A stretch of DNA of 64,000 nucleotides from Amphritea atlantica (GCA_024397875.1 CP073344.1:1913001-1977000); one strand, 5' to 3'. Counted from the stretch's first letter, positions 24,438 through 35,559 are shown. The notes: generated by a model from the letters alone, not told the origin. Numbers and translations are program-made.

Positions 24438-25214
24438 ATGCCAGATTTTGCCGTCAACCTGAGTATGCTTTTCACGGAGGTTCCTTTGGCAGAACGATTC
24501 TCCGCTGCCGCAGAACAGGGATTCAGCAAGGTCGAAATTCAGTTTCCTTATGAACTGCCTGCCGCTCAGATTCTCGATTTGCTGCAACACAATAAACAGC
24601 AGCTGGTACTCTTAAACGCGCCCGCCGGTGACTGGTTTTCCGGCGACAGGGGCATTGCATGCCATCCCGACAGAGTCGCTGAGTTCCGTCAGGGAGTCAG
24701 CCTTGCCATCGATTACGCAAAAAAACTAAATTGCCCAAATATCAATATATTATCCGGTATATCTCCAGCTAATTATAATAGCAAGCTTGTAAGAGAAACC
24801 TTCATTGATAACCTTAAATTCTGCGCTGAGGTATGCGCAAATGAGAACATTCAATTGCTTGTTGAAGCGATAAACACACAGGACATTCCGGGCTTTTTCC
24901 TCAATAACAGTCGCCAGGCATTTGAGCTGTTTCAAGCGATTGACCATACCAATATCAAGCTGCAATATGATATCTACCATATGCAGATTATGGAGGGTAA
25001 TGTGATTCAAACCCTGCGAGATAATCTGGATAAGATCGGCCATATCCAGTTTGCTGATGTTCCCGGACGGCATGAACCACAAACTGGTGAACTAAACTTC
25101 AGCAATATTTTTAAAGCTCTGGATGATATGGGATACTCCGGTATAACAAGCCTTGAATATAATCCCTCTGCCAGCACCGCCGAAAGCCTTGGCTGGCTGA
25201 AACAGATAGCATAA
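24438..25214 (+). CDS. hyi: Hydroxypyruvate isomerase family TIM-barrel protein
   Basis: The 258-residue protein fits the Hyi/AP-endonuclease-2 TIM barrel: FAVNLSMLFTEVPLAERF, then EIQFPYELPA, APAGDWFSGDRGIACHP, LLVEAINTQDIPGFFLN with the metal Glu, QYDIYHMQIMEG with Asp/His ligands, QFADVPGRHEPQTGE and SLEYNPS. Hyi interconverts hydroxypyruvate and tartronate semialdehyde, which suits the dehydrogenase gene directly upstream. A GGGAGA ribosome site precedes the ATG. The middle (24.7-24.9 kb) is locally AT-richer. Confidence 0.88.
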   Translation: MPDFAVNLSMLFTEVPLAERFSAAAEQGFSKVEIQFPYELPAAQILDLLQHNKQQLVLLNAPAGDWFSGDRGIACHPDRVAEFRQGVSLAIDYAKKLNCPNINILSGISPANYNSKLVRETFIDNLKFCAEVCANENIQLLVEAINTQDIPGFFLNNSRQAFELFQAIDHTNIKLQYDIYHMQIMEGNVIQTLRDNLDKIGHIQFADVPGRHEPQTGELNFSNIFKALDDMGYSGITSLEYNPSASTAESLGWLKQIA

Positions 25215-25225
25215 GAGAGTAACCT

Positions 25226-25780
25226 ATGGGTCTTGAAGACGCAGCGAAACAACTACAGCAGATTCAGGCAGAGCTTAGCTCCGACGTTCATGATCAGCAT
25301 AAAAAAAATGGTGAAAATCAGGAGGCTTATCGTAAATGGGCAACCTTTTCGATTGCCGATGAGCTTTATGCCATTGATGTTATGCAAGTCAAAGAGGTGC
25401 TGCGTTTTACCGATATAACCCCTGTTCCGGGTGCCCCAGCAGGCATTCTCGGCATCATTAATCTTCGCGGCAGTGTCGTCACGGTGATTAGCTCCCGGAC
25501 ACTGTTTAAGCTGGAAGATAAAGAGATCGATCACAACACCCGCATCGTGGTTGCTGAATTTGACGACCAGGAGGTTCTGGGAATTCTGGTCGATGGTGTG
25601 GATGAGGTTCTCAACCTGCCGGAAAGCGAAACAGAGAGGGCCCCCGGGGTGATGCGCGAAGACTCCCAGCGCCAGTTTGTTCAGGGGGTTTGCTACCGGG
25701 ATGATCAGCTTATCATTCTGCTGGATCTTGACCGGATGCTGGCGGGATTCAAAGCTTTACAACCTGAACAGGAACAATAA
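25226..25780 (+). CDS. CheW-like chemotaxis coupling protein
   Basis: The 184-residue protein has an N-terminal helical tail of about 35 residues and then one CheW domain: FSIADELYAIDVMQVKEVLR, then ITPVPGAPAGILGIINLRGSVVTVI and a VGILVD-like GILVDGVDEVLNL. CheW links chemoreceptors to CheA at the cell pole. No other che gene is nearby. It starts 11 bases after hyi and is closed by a strong terminator, so it probably rides on the hyi transcript, an unusual pairing. Confidence 0.88.
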   Translation: MGLEDAAKQLQQIQAELSSDVHDQHKKNGENQEAYRKWATFSIADELYAIDVMQVKEVLRFTDITPVPGAPAGILGIINLRGSVVTVISSRTLFKLEDKEIDHNTRIVVAEFDDQEVLGILVDGVDEVLNLPESETERAPGVMREDSQRQFVQGVCYRDDQLIILLDLDRMLAGFKALQPEQEQ

Positions 25781-25840
25781 CACAGCTCGCTCCCCTTTCA
25801 GGAGGCTGCGCAACGCGCCTATCCTTCAGATAGGCGTAAT

Positions 25841-25867
25841 AAAAAACCCCGGACAAAGCCGGGGTTT
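25841..25867. terminator. Bidirectional intrinsic terminator
   Basis: A-run, ACCCCGG, 6-base loop, CCGGGGT, T's. It separates the converging cheW and nhaC genes. Confidence 0.9.
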
Positions 25868-25891
25868 ATCAGATGGCTGTTTTTCTCAGCG

Positions 25892-27403
25892 CTACACCAC
25901 TACTTTCTTTTGAGCGAAACTGTCCTCTGCCATTTCAGTCGCTATAATCTCTCCCTGATGCTCCCACATGCGGCGCTCCTCCTCTGTCGCTTTAGGTGAG
26001 AACAACCCCGTCTGAGCATAGATCAGTCCGATCACCGGTGATAACCAACAGGCAAATGCCAACGGTATGTACAGCAGATTTTCTACATGACCATCCGCAA
26101 TACCCAGTCCCAGTGCACTGATTACAAATGCACCACCGGCATTCCAGGGAATCAGTGGCGAAATAAGCGTACCACCCTCTTCGATTGCCCGGGAAAGGTT
26201 CAGCGTCGAATATCCCATACCCCGATAGATCGGCGCGTACATACGACCTGGCAGAGCGATTGACAGATAGGGATCGCCGGCAACAAGATTGGTCGAAATA
26301 GAGGTACAAACCGCTGCCGTCTGAACGCCTTTAAACCCTTTAATTCTGGTCATAATCGCTGCAATTATAGCTTCCAGGCAGCCAGTCTTCTCGAGTGCAC
26401 CACCAAAACCCAGCGCAATCAGCACCAGCGAGATGGTCCACATCATTGACTGTATTCCGCCGCGATTCAGCAGGCTATCAATAGTGCTGATACCCGTATC
26501 AATTGAATAACCGCTATTGGCAAAGGTGAGCAACTGATGGATGCCAGCCCCTTGTGTGATCATCGCTGCAACGGCACCCGCCAGAACCCCGGCAAACAGT
26601 GATGGGATGGGCGGCATACGCTTAACGGCAAGCACGATCACCAGCAGCGCAGGTAATAGTAACCAGACAGAGATAGTGAAGTTTGCATCAAGCGCAGTCG
26701 TGATCGCATTAATTTTTTCAAATGATGCCCCGTCTCCATCGATCAGGGTAAACCCAGCTACCAGATAGATGAAAAAAGCGATCAGCATTGAGGGTATAGT
26801 AGTCGGCATCATGTTTTTGATATGGGAAAACACATCAGTGCCGGTAACAGCCGGAGCCAGATTAGTGGTGTCTGACAGTGGTGAAATTTTATCCCCGAAA
26901 AAGGCGCCGGAAACGACCGCACCTGCAGTCCAGTAAACCGGAATATCAAACCCCGCACCGATCCCCATCAGCGCAAGGCCCACGGTGCCAACCGTTCCCC
27001 AGGAGGTACCGAGGGAGAGGGATACAACCGAGCAAAGCACCATGGCTGCCGCCAGGAATATCTGCGGTGACAGCAATGTCAGGCCATAATAGATCAGCGT
27101 TGGCACAGTACCACTGGCGATCCAGACGCCGATAATCATACCCACGCAGATCAGCACCGAAACCGAGGGCAGTGAAACATGAATTACATGAAAAACCCCC
27201 TCCTCAATATCTTTCCATTTAAGCCCCAGCCGGATGCCCACTAAACCGGTTATCGCTAACCCAATGGCCAGTGGAATATGGGGGGTAAAATCACCGAAAT
27301 AGAACAGCTGTATACCCAGCACCAGAAGGGTCAGGACAACCGGGATCAGAGCCAATCCCAGCCGAGGTTTTTTCACGTCAGAAACTTGCAGATGATCATT
27401 CAT
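25892..27403 (-). CDS. nhaC: NhaC-family Na+/H+ antiporter
   Basis: The protein has about 11-12 hydrophobic segments and the NhaC pattern SLGTSWGTVGTVGLALMGIG, then GAFFGDKISPLSDTTNLAP and AIEEGGTLISPLIPWNAGG. It exchanges sodium and protons across the inner membrane, in keeping with a marine host. The open frame starts at 27445, but the ATG at 27403 has AGAGAG about ten bases upstream and starts MNDHLQVSDVKK, so it is preferred (503 residues). The upstream gap is rich in repeated short motifs. Confidence 0.88.
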   Translation of the reverse strand: MNDHLQVSDVKKPRLGLALIPVVLTLLVLGIQLFYFGDFTPHIPLAIGLAITGLVGIRLGLKWKDIEEGVFHVIHVSLPSVSVLICVGMIIGVWIASGTVPTLIYYGLTLLSPQIFLAAAMVLCSVVSLSLGTSWGTVGTVGLALMGIGAGFDIPVYWTAGAVVSGAFFGDKISPLSDTTNLAPAVTGTDVFSHIKNMMPTTIPSMLIAFFIYLVAGFTLIDGDGASFEKINAITTALDANFTISVWLLLPALLVIVLAVKRMPPIPSLFAGVLAGAVAAMITQGAGIHQLLTFANSGYSIDTGISTIDSLLNRGGIQSMMWTISLVLIALGFGGALEKTGCLEAIIAAIMTRIKGFKGVQTAAVCTSISTNLVAGDPYLSIALPGRMYAPIYRGMGYSTLNLSRAIEEGGTLISPLIPWNAGGAFVISALGLGIADGHVENLLYIPLAFACWLSPVIGLIYAQTGLFSPKATEEERRMWEHQGEIIATEMAEDSFAQKKVVV

Positions 27404-27489
27404 AAACGTATCTCTCTTCTGACAGATATCACAACACTCCACCAATCAGGCCAAAAGTCTGTTAGACCGGTGTTTATGAGACATTCCTG

Positions 27490-27586
27490 TTGATCAAATC
27501 TGAATATTATTTTTATTAGCCCAACCAGATTAATTATTAGACAATTAGACTAGGTTATGGCCCTAAAAACCTACATTTGATCAAAT
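27490..27586. promoter_or_regulatory. Repeated TTGATCAAAT sites upstream of nhaC
   Basis: TTGATCAAAT occurs at 27490-27499 and, within the perfect palindrome ATTTGATCAAAT, at 27575-27586. TTAGAC-like hexamers also recur across 27460-27640. The palindrome resembles FNR/CRP-type half-sites placed head to head but without the usual spacer. It lies in a 319-base AT-rich gap that holds no gene. Confidence 0.4.
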
Positions 27587-27722
27587 AAATGTCTATATAT
27601 AATCTTTTAGATAGAGATTGAGACTAATCGTAGTGAAAAGAGGTTTTAAATATCAAAAAACAAAAGACTCTGATATGAACAACCAGTGAGATCAGAGCAG
27701 ATATGCGGAGTTAATGGCCACC

Positions 27723-28127
27723 CTAACCTATATGCACGGCAACTGACCTTTTCTGATGGCCGTGACGATGCTCCCAGCAATAAACACCCTGCCAGATTCC
27801 CAGCATCAACTGCCCATTCTTGACCGGTATCGAGAGCGTAGTTGCCGTCAGGACTGCTTTGATATGAGCTGGCATATCATCCCGGCCTTCGAACACATGG
27901 GTATACAGCGGATCGCCCTCCGGTACCAAACGGTTCAGCCAGTTTTCAAGATCACGCTGAGCGCTTGGGTCTGCATTTTCCTGGATGGTGAGACTGGCGC
28001 TGGTATGCTGAATCAGCAGACTACAAAGCCCCTCCCGCACCGTGCTCCTGTTCAGTAAACGCCTGATCTCATCGGTAAATTCATATAATCCCTGTCCCCG
28101 GGTTTCTATGCTGATTATCTCTACCAT
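27723..28127 (-). CDS. yjbQ: YjbQ/UPF0047 family protein
   Basis: The 134-residue protein shows the YjbQ signature: GLCSLLIQHTSASLTIQENAD near residues 35-55, then HVFEGRDDMPAHIKA and LMLGIWQGVYCWEHR. Members have weak thiamine-phosphate synthase activity in vitro, but their cellular role is uncertain. It is usually trimeric and cytosolic. An intrinsic terminator separates it from mdh upstream on the same strand. Confidence 0.93.
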   Translation of the reverse strand: MVEIISIETRGQGLYEFTDEIRRLLNRSTVREGLCSLLIQHTSASLTIQENADPSAQRDLENWLNRLVPEGDPLYTHVFEGRDDMPAHIKAVLTATTLSIPVKNGQLMLGIWQGVYCWEHRHGHQKRSVAVHIG

Positions 28128-28144
28128 CGGTATCTATCCATCAT

Positions 28145-28186
28145 AAAAAAGCCCCGCCTGAAATGACTCAGACAGGGCTTTTTTTG
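28145..28186 (-). terminator. Intrinsic terminator of mdh
   Basis: On minus, AAAGCCC and GGGGCTTTTTT arms enclose a loop containing CTG/CAG pairing. It lies 23 bases past the mdh stop. Confidence 0.85.
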
Positions 28187-28208
28187 AGTTTATCAGAAAG
28201 ACCGGGGA

Positions 28209-29309
28209 TCAGAGTACCCGGCTGTTATTGAGGAACTTACTTTCCTGGCTTGGCCCTGTTCCATCAGCATAGAGAGTCACACCGGACTTCAGGCAGATAG
28301 TAAGATTCATATGCGACTCTTCAGTCTCTTTTGGCAGCAGGTGTTCGACAACCGCCTTTTCCTCAAGCAACTCAAGCTCGGTAGCCGTCAGCTTCTTACG
28401 ACTGAAATCACTGACCTCAAGACCGTGCACAATCTGATAACGACCATAGTTACAGCGCACCGGGAAGGAGAAGAAAACTCCTTTCTCAATACCATAACTA
28501 CCATCACTCAGAATCCCCATGCTGACAATCTCACCCGGATCAGTACCCTGAGTCCAGTTATGCATCTGATCAACAATCGCCTGAGCTGCAGAGGCCGCAC
28601 TTGATAAGCCGCGAGCTTTAATAATCTCGCTGCCACGCTCCTGCACCCGCGGAATAAATTCATTACGATACCAGGAGGTATCAATCTGTCCCATCGCTGG
28701 CTGACCGAACACCGTTGCATGATGCAGATCCGGATACTGAGTCGGAGAGTGGTTACCCCAGATAATGATATTCTGAATATCAAGTGCAGTGACACCACAC
28801 TGACTGGCCAGCATACCCTTGGCACGGTTATGATCCAGACGCGTCAGACAGGTAAACTGAGAGGGGCTAAGCTTCGGCGCATTACGACTGGCAATCAGCG
28901 CATTGGTGTTTGCCGGGTTACCGGTCACCAGCACTTTTACATCGCGGTTGGCAAAGTCGTTAAGCGCCTTACCCTGACGGGCAAAGATCTCTGCATTCAC
29001 TTCAAGCAGATCACTTCGCTCCATACCAGGCCCACGCGGCCGGGCACCGACTAACAACGCATAGTGACAGTTACTGAAGCCCTCTTCGACATTGTCGTGA
29101 AGGGTAATCGTGTGCAGCAACGGGTAGGCACAATCCTCAAGCTCCATAGCAACACCCCGCAGGGCTTCCATCGCGTCGGGAATCTCAATCAGCTGAAGAA
29201 TAACCGGCTGATCGCGCCCCATCATCTCCCCTGCGGCGATTTTGAATAACAGGTTATAACTGATAGCGCCTGCAGCACCAGTTACAGCAATCCGTACGGG
29301 TCTTCTCAT
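28209..29309 (-). CDS. mdh: Malate dehydrogenase (cytosolic-type, long C-terminus)
   Basis: The enzyme interconverts malate and oxaloacetate with NAD. It has the dinucleotide motif [14 protein letters not shown] (about 9-22), [14 protein letters not shown] with substrate arginines, [11 protein letters not shown], the catalytic pair in [13 protein letters not shown] and the His in [13 protein letters not shown]. The family is the 326-333-residue type rather than the E. coli type; here it is 366 residues, with roughly 35 extra at the C-terminus (from about ETEESHMNL to NNSRVL). Confidence 0.9.
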   Translation of the reverse strand: MRRPVRIAVTGAAGAISYNLLFKIAAGEMMGRDQPVILQLIEIPDAMEALRGVAMELEDCAYPLLHTITLHDNVEEGFSNCHYALLVGARPRGPGMERSDLLEVNAEIFARQGKALNDFANRDVKVLVTGNPANTNALIASRNAPKLSPSQFTCLTRLDHNRAKGMLASQCGVTALDIQNIIIWGNHSPTQYPDLHHATVFGQPAMGQIDTSWYRNEFIPRVQERGSEIIKARGLSSAASAAQAIVDQMHNWTQGTDPGEIVSMGILSDGSYGIEKGVFFSFPVRCNYGRYQIVHGLEVSDFSRKKLTATELELLEEKAVVEHLLPKETEESHMNLTICLKSGVTLYADGTGPSQESKFLNNSRVL

Positions 29310-29343
29310 CTTTTATTACCTTTTGTTCTATGCTTATGAGAGC

Positions 29344-29365
29344 TTATACTTATACAAAAGTATAA
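29344..29365. promoter_or_regulatory. Inverted repeat upstream of mdh; rest of gap empty
   Basis: TTATACTT and AAGTATAA flank a 6-base spacer 35-56 bases upstream of the mdh start, overlapping the likely promoter. TTATACTT recurs near 29544. In the remaining gap (29366-29780) I see no gene or structured RNA. Confidence 0.4.
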
Positions 29366-29780
29366 AGCAATGAGTTTAGGATGTAACTACTTCAAAATAC
29401 GGTATTTTTATAACCGATTGCTATATGGTTAGATTACAGCGAGTGCGATTCATAACGTTTGATATATAAAGGCAATTATAAATGAAGACAGCTTATTAGA
29501 TGATGCCTAAAAAACACAAAACCTACTCTCAAAGCGTCCACCCTTATACTTTTAAATAAACCGGACGGCAGATCAATCAAATCAGCATACTGACGAAACA
29601 CAGCACCCAGATGCCTGCAAAAATCGCCCGCCCTCTGCCTGGATACTCGATCCAGGACCTTGCGATTACAGGTTTACCAGAAACAGAATAAACACAGATT
29701 AGCAGATATCACCTCAGCGATATCAGAAGACCAGGATCCCGGCAGCTCTAAAAGCACCACGGATGAACAGATGAAAGGTA

Positions 29781-30689
29781 TTACAGGCCGCGTTGATGAT
29801 CCTGTCGGAGAAACACCCGCTCAGGCGTTTCAATTGCGGTCCGCAGCTGCCTGAGCATAGTATCAAGATCCCGGTTTAGAACGCCTTTCAGAACCAGAAA
29901 ATTAGACGCATGATCACTGCGAAATATGGTGCTTGTCAGTTTGAGTTCAGACAGAAACAGCTCCATCTCCTGAAACAGCTGGCGCTGATTCAGGGCGTTA
30001 AAATCGCCACCAAACCCGTCGTGGACACGCTGATTTCCGCGTCGGGAAAACAGCACCAGAGTCGCGAGATATTCAGGCTGAACCGCGTTTATCAGCGTTG
30101 CCGACGCCCGGGCATGCTGCTCAGTCATACGCACACCCCCCAGACCATTGATCAGCATCACCGATGTTTTGATCCCCGCATGCCTGGCTTTAAGCAGCCC
30201 GTCAACAGTGCTCTGAAAGGTCTCGCCTTTATCAATGCAGCGCAACACATCATCATCGCCACTCTCCGCCCCGACGTAGATCAGTTTCAGCCCCAGATCA
30301 CGAAGCACCTGAAGCTGTTCAACTGATTTATTCTTGAGGTTTGAAGGCAGCGCGTAAGCAGACACGCGGGTAACATCAGGCAGGTGGGTACGGATCGCTT
30401 CCAGAATCGTTTTAAGGCGCCGGAACGATAACACCATCGCATCACCGTCCCCGAGAAAAACTCTTCTTACACCGGGTAATTGCTGACCACAGCGAATAAT
30501 CTCTTCAAGCAGCCGAGCTTCACTTTTGGGCTTAAATTGCTTCTGTGGATCGATATACATCTCACAGAAAGTACAACGGTTCCAGCTACAACCATTGGTC
30601 ACCTGAAGAATAAGAGAGTTTGCCTCACTGGGCGGACGATACAGTGGCTCTATATAGCTTATCGGAGGGTTTACCAGAGACCGGTTCAT
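29781..30689 (-). CDS. Radical SAM protein with CX4CX2C cluster motif
   Basis: The 302-residue protein has a variant iron-sulfur motif, TNGCSWNRCTFCEMY (about residues 31-45), where the first two cysteines are four residues apart. GDGDAMVL and YVGAESGDDDVLRCIDKGET match the Elp3/MiaB-type radical SAM barrel. The substrate is unknown. It is immediately upstream-facing to tatD on the same strand, with only a 2-base gap between the tatD start side and its stop region reversed (tatD lies just downstream in coordinates). Similar genes are widespread and often annotated only as radical SAM. Confidence 0.85.
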   Translation of the reverse strand: MNRSLVNPPISYIEPLYRPPSEANSLILQVTNGCSWNRCTFCEMYIDPQKQFKPKSEARLLEEIIRCGQQLPGVRRVFLGDGDAMVLSFRRLKTILEAIRTHLPDVTRVSAYALPSNLKNKSVEQLQVLRDLGLKLIYVGAESGDDDVLRCIDKGETFQSTVDGLLKARHAGIKTSVMLINGLGGVRMTEQHARASATLINAVQPEYLATLVLFSRRGNQRVHDGFGGDFNALNQRQLFQEMELFLSELKLTSTIFRSDHASNFLVLKGVLNRDLDTMLRQLRTAIETPERVFLRQDHQRGL

Positions 30690-30691
30690 TG

Positions 30692-31474
30692 TCAGCCAGT
30701 GACCGCTTTATTAAATATACGGTCGAAGTTATCGCTGGTTATCTCGGCCACTTCTTCGATCCGCAGACCTTTGATATCGGCAACACACTGCGCAACTTCG
30801 ACAACATACTGCGGCTCATTGGGCTTACCACGATATGGCACCGGGGCCAGATAGGGAGAGTCTGTTTCGATCAACAGGTTTTCCATCGGAACCTGACGGA
30901 CAACCTCACGGAGCTCTGCTGCATTACGGAAGGTGATGATTCCGGAAAAAGAGATCATGAAATTCAGGTCCATCGCCTGCCGCGCCATTTCCCAGTTTTC
31001 GGTGAAACAGTGCAACACGCCAGCGACGTCCGTATCAACGTGCTGACGTAATATGCTAATGGTATCTTCACGGGCATCACGGGTATGCACAATCACCGGT
31101 AAGCGCGCTTCAGCCGATGCTTTGAGATGGTTTACAAAGCTCTCCCGTTGCTGCTCTACTGTGTCTTTCTGGTAATAGTAATCCAGTCCGGTTTCACCCA
31201 GCGCAATCACATTTGCATCGGCGGCATAACCGAGCAACGTGGCGACTTCCGGGACCCCATCAGATACATGCAGCGGATGCACACCCGCCGACGCATAGAC
31301 ATTATCAAAGCGATTAACCGTCTCAAGCATCTCAGGCAGGTTTTGCAAATCGATAGCGACACACAGCATCCGGGAAACGTTCTTCCCGGTGGCGGCATCG
31401 ATAACTGACTGAAGATCATTATTACAGGCAGACAGGTCGAGCCTGTCCAGGTGACAGTGAGAATCTACAAACAT
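30692..31474 (-). CDS. tatD: TatD-family metal-dependent deoxyribonuclease
   Basis: The 260-residue TIM-barrel hydrolase starts MFVDSHCHLDRLDL with the HxH metal ligands and has LGETGLDYYY, PVIVHTRDA, LHCFTENW and LIETDSPYLAP, all diagnostic. TatD enzymes have 3'-5' DNase activity linked to DNA repair. The order holB-pilZ-tatD matches the Pseudomonas cluster. The radical SAM gene begins just after its stop on the same strand. Confidence 0.93.
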   Translation of the reverse strand: MFVDSHCHLDRLDLSACNNDLQSVIDAATGKNVSRMLCVAIDLQNLPEMLETVNRFDNVYASAGVHPLHVSDGVPEVATLLGYAADANVIALGETGLDYYYQKDTVEQQRESFVNHLKASAEARLPVIVHTRDAREDTISILRQHVDTDVAGVLHCFTENWEMARQAMDLNFMISFSGIITFRNAAELREVVRQVPMENLLIETDSPYLAPVPYRGKPNEPQYVVEVAQCVADIKGLRIEEVAEITSDNFDRIFNKAVTG

Positions 31475-31488
31475 GGGGTAACTCAGAA

Positions 31489-31839
31489 TTACATGGTATT
31501 GGTGCGTCGGCCCGAATTCAGCTGTGTCGCAATATAGGTTTCGATCTTGGAGATCAGCGTAGCATCATCCTGAGACAGCTGAATACCAATACCCGGTATT
31601 CGTCCTCCCTGAGCCGCACGCGGGGTGACCCAGATAACCTTGCCGGTCACCGGAATCTTGTCGTCTTCATCGATCAGACTTAGCAGCATAAACACCTCTT
31701 CGCCAAGCTGATAAGTTCGGGTAGTAGGAATGAATAACCCGCCATTTTTGATAAAGGGCATATATGATTTATAGAGATCTTCCTTGGTCTCAATTGCCAG
31801 GGAGAGAATTCCATGACTCATGCGGGGTACAACTGACAT
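31489..31839 (-). CDS. pilZ: PilZ-domain protein
   Basis: The 116-residue protein has the PilZ fold pattern, with YMPFIKNGGLFIPTTRTYQLGEEVFMLLSL and a C-terminal GIGIQLS. The cyclic-di-GMP-binding RxxxR motif of other PilZ proteins is not evident, as in the founding P. aeruginosa PilZ, which acts in type IV pilus assembly without binding c-di-GMP. It sits between holB and tatD, exactly as in Pseudomonas. Confidence 0.9.
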   Translation of the reverse strand: MSVVPRMSHGILSLAIETKEDLYKSYMPFIKNGGLFIPTTRTYQLGEEVFMLLSLIDEDDKIPVTGKVIWVTPRAAQGGRIPGIGIQLSQDDATLISKIETYIATQLNSGRRTNTM

Positions 31840-31934
31840 AGGCCGTATAGCCTCCCTAGTACTGATTTCATCCTAAATTGACACTGCCTATATCTTACTA
31901 TCGCTTTATGCTGCTGTATATCCTGTCAGCCCAG

Positions 31935-33603
<1,669 letters not shown>

Positions 33604-33630
33604 TCAAACAAATACTTAATGGCACCGGAG

Positions 33631-34662
33631 TTATTGATCCGGACTGGAGCGATAATCACTCCGACGCTTTAACTGATACTGCCTGACCGCCCTGTTGTGT
33701 TCTGCCAGGGTAGCCGAAAACTGATGACTGCCATCCCCCTTAGCCACAAAGTACAACCACTTCTCTTTTGCAGGGTGCAAAGCGGCGCGGATCGCTTCCC
33801 GTCCGACCATCGCGATCGGTGTCGGTGGCAATCCACTGATAGTATACGTATTGTAAGGGCTGGGCCGGCGCAGATCCGCACGGCGGATATTTCCCTTATA
33901 GCGCTCCCCCATACCATAAATCACCGTGGGATCAGTCTGTAACTTCATACCTTTATTCAGACGCTGAACAAAAACACCGGCAATCGTGGGTCTCTCGCTG
34001 CTCAGCGCAGTCTCTTTTTCTACAATTGAAGCCATAATAAGCGCTTCATAAGCAGACGTATAGGGTAGCTCTTCAGCCCTCTCCTGCCAGGCCTTATCCA
34101 GCTCAGAGGATAGTAATGCATTGGCACGCTTGAGCAGATCGAAATCGCTCATACCCCGGTGAAACTGGTAAGTGTCTGCAAGAAACATCCCTTCAGGGTG
34201 CTGCCCTTCAAGCCCCAGAGAGGCCATTAACTGGGCATCACTCTGATCTCCCAGAGTAATTTTAACTTGCGGGTTTAGTTTAAGCTGCTCTCGTAACTGT
34301 TTGAAAGTAGAGCCCTCTACAATAGTAAAATTGTATGAAATGATTTTTCCTTCAACCAGCTGCGCAAGCAGGGTTCTGGGTGTCGTGCCGGGAAGCAACT
34401 CATACTCACCCGCTTTCAGGAGATGACCTGCTTTTTTTATGCGAACAAAAAAACCAAACCAGTCAGGCTTCTCCATAACCCCTTCAGCAGCAAGCCGACC
34501 GGCAACCCGGTTAAAGCTACTGCCCGGCTCAACCATAATAATCTGGGACTGCGTAAGGTTCAGCGGAGCATCAAGATAGGACTGCAATGATCGCCACCCA
34601 CCATACGCAAATGCCACAACCACAAGCAGAGTAATAACAAAAGAGACAACAACTTTACGCAC
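33631..34662 (-). CDS. mltG: Endolytic murein transglycosylase
   Basis: MltG cuts nascent glycan strands and so ends their elongation. The 343-residue protein has one N-terminal membrane anchor (about 5-23), a LysM-like YceG region (EPGSSFNRVAGRLAAEGVM) and the catalytic Glu in ASIVEKETALSSERPTIAGVF, followed by LQTDPTVIYG and a NTYTISGLPPTPI segment. Its start touches the pabC stop. The pabC-mltG-tmk-holB order is conserved. Confidence 0.94.
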   Translation of the reverse strand: MRKVVVSFVITLLVVVAFAYGGWRSLQSYLDAPLNLTQSQIIMVEPGSSFNRVAGRLAAEGVMEKPDWFGFFVRIKKAGHLLKAGEYELLPGTTPRTLLAQLVEGKIISYNFTIVEGSTFKQLREQLKLNPQVKITLGDQSDAQLMASLGLEGQHPEGMFLADTYQFHRGMSDFDLLKRANALLSSELDKAWQERAEELPYTSAYEALIMASIVEKETALSSERPTIAGVFVQRLNKGMKLQTDPTVIYGMGERYKGNIRRADLRRPSPYNTYTISGLPPTPIAMVGREAIRAALHPAKEKWLYFVAKGDGSHQFSATLAEHNRAVRQYQLKRRSDYRSSPDQ

Positions 34663-35519
34663 TAATAAATTCCTTCAGCGGACAACCGGGACTGCAACAT
34701 ACGGGTAATCGGTCCGACTCCCCATTGCGGATACTGGCGCAGATCACAGTTAAGTCGGGTAACCGGCCAGATAGCGATAATGCTGTTACAGACAAAAACT
34801 TCATCGGCATCAGCAAGTGAATCCGGTGTATACAAACCTTCATGAACGACTATGCCATTTTGCTCAGCGATACTGATTATTTTCTGGCGAACTATTCCTT
34901 TAACGCCGCACCGGTCAAGCCGAGGGGTATAGAGATTACCTCCCTGTGACCAGAACAGGTTACTCATGGTTCCCTCAACCAGAAACCCCTCACCATCCAA
35001 CACCACACCTTCGCGAATGCGGGCATCATTCCACTCCGCCCGGGCCAGAACCTGCTCAAGCCGGTTAAGGTGCTTCATGCCAGCCAGCTGAGGTGATAAC
35101 GCAAGTCGCGTCTGACACTGAGTCACTGCAACGCCCTTCTGAGAAGGCTGATCAGGATATTCAGGAAAGGGATTCAATTGAACGATCCGGTTGATCGGGA
35201 CAGCCTCATCAACAGCATATCCACGTCCACCGCATCCACGGGTGATGGTTATCTTCAGAACCTGGCGCTGAGGAACATTCTGCTGCAAGCCGAGAAGCGC
35301 TATCAGGTCCTGCTCGAGCAGCTGTTGAATATTGACGGGCAGAGGGATCGCAAGACGTTTAGCGCCCTCTGTGAGCCGCTCAAGATGATCCTGCCATGCA
35401 ATGGGAACAGACAGATTAACGGCGACGGTTTCGAACAGGCCATGTCCATAAGCAAGCCCCCGGTCAGTAACCGGAAGAGACTGCTCTGACAGACCGTTAA
35501 TAAGAATATAGGATCTCAT
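34662..35519 (-). CDS. pabC: Aminodeoxychorismate lyase
   Basis: PabC is a fold-IV PLP enzyme that releases pyruvate from aminodeoxychorismate to give p-aminobenzoate for folate. The 285-residue protein shows DRGLAYGHGLFETV, the lysine region ITRGCGGRGY and the PLP-binding EGTMSNLFW and GVKGIVRQ segments. It is downstream of fabF on the same strand after a GC-rich hairpin. Length is slightly above the E. coli protein. Confidence 0.92.
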   Translation of the reverse strand: MRSYILINGLSEQSLPVTDRGLAYGHGLFETVAVNLSVPIAWQDHLERLTEGAKRLAIPLPVNIQQLLEQDLIALLGLQQNVPQRQVLKITITRGCGGRGYAVDEAVPINRIVQLNPFPEYPDQPSQKGVAVTQCQTRLALSPQLAGMKHLNRLEQVLARAEWNDARIREGVVLDGEGFLVEGTMSNLFWSQGGNLYTPRLDRCGVKGIVRQKIISIAEQNGIVVHEGLYTPDSLADADEVFVCNSIIAIWPVTRLNCDLRQYPQWGVGPITRMLQSRLSAEGIY

Positions 35520-35530
35520 AGGGAGGGAGT

Positions 35531-35554
35531 ACGGGCGCGCTCAGAGCGCGCCCG
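35531..35554. terminator. GC-rich hairpin between fabF and pabC
   Basis: ACGGGCGCGC, a 4-5-base loop and GCGCGCCCGT form a 10-bp stem right after the fabF stop. There is no T-run, so it may pause or protect the transcript rather than end it. Confidence 0.55.
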
Positions 35555-35559
35555 TATAC

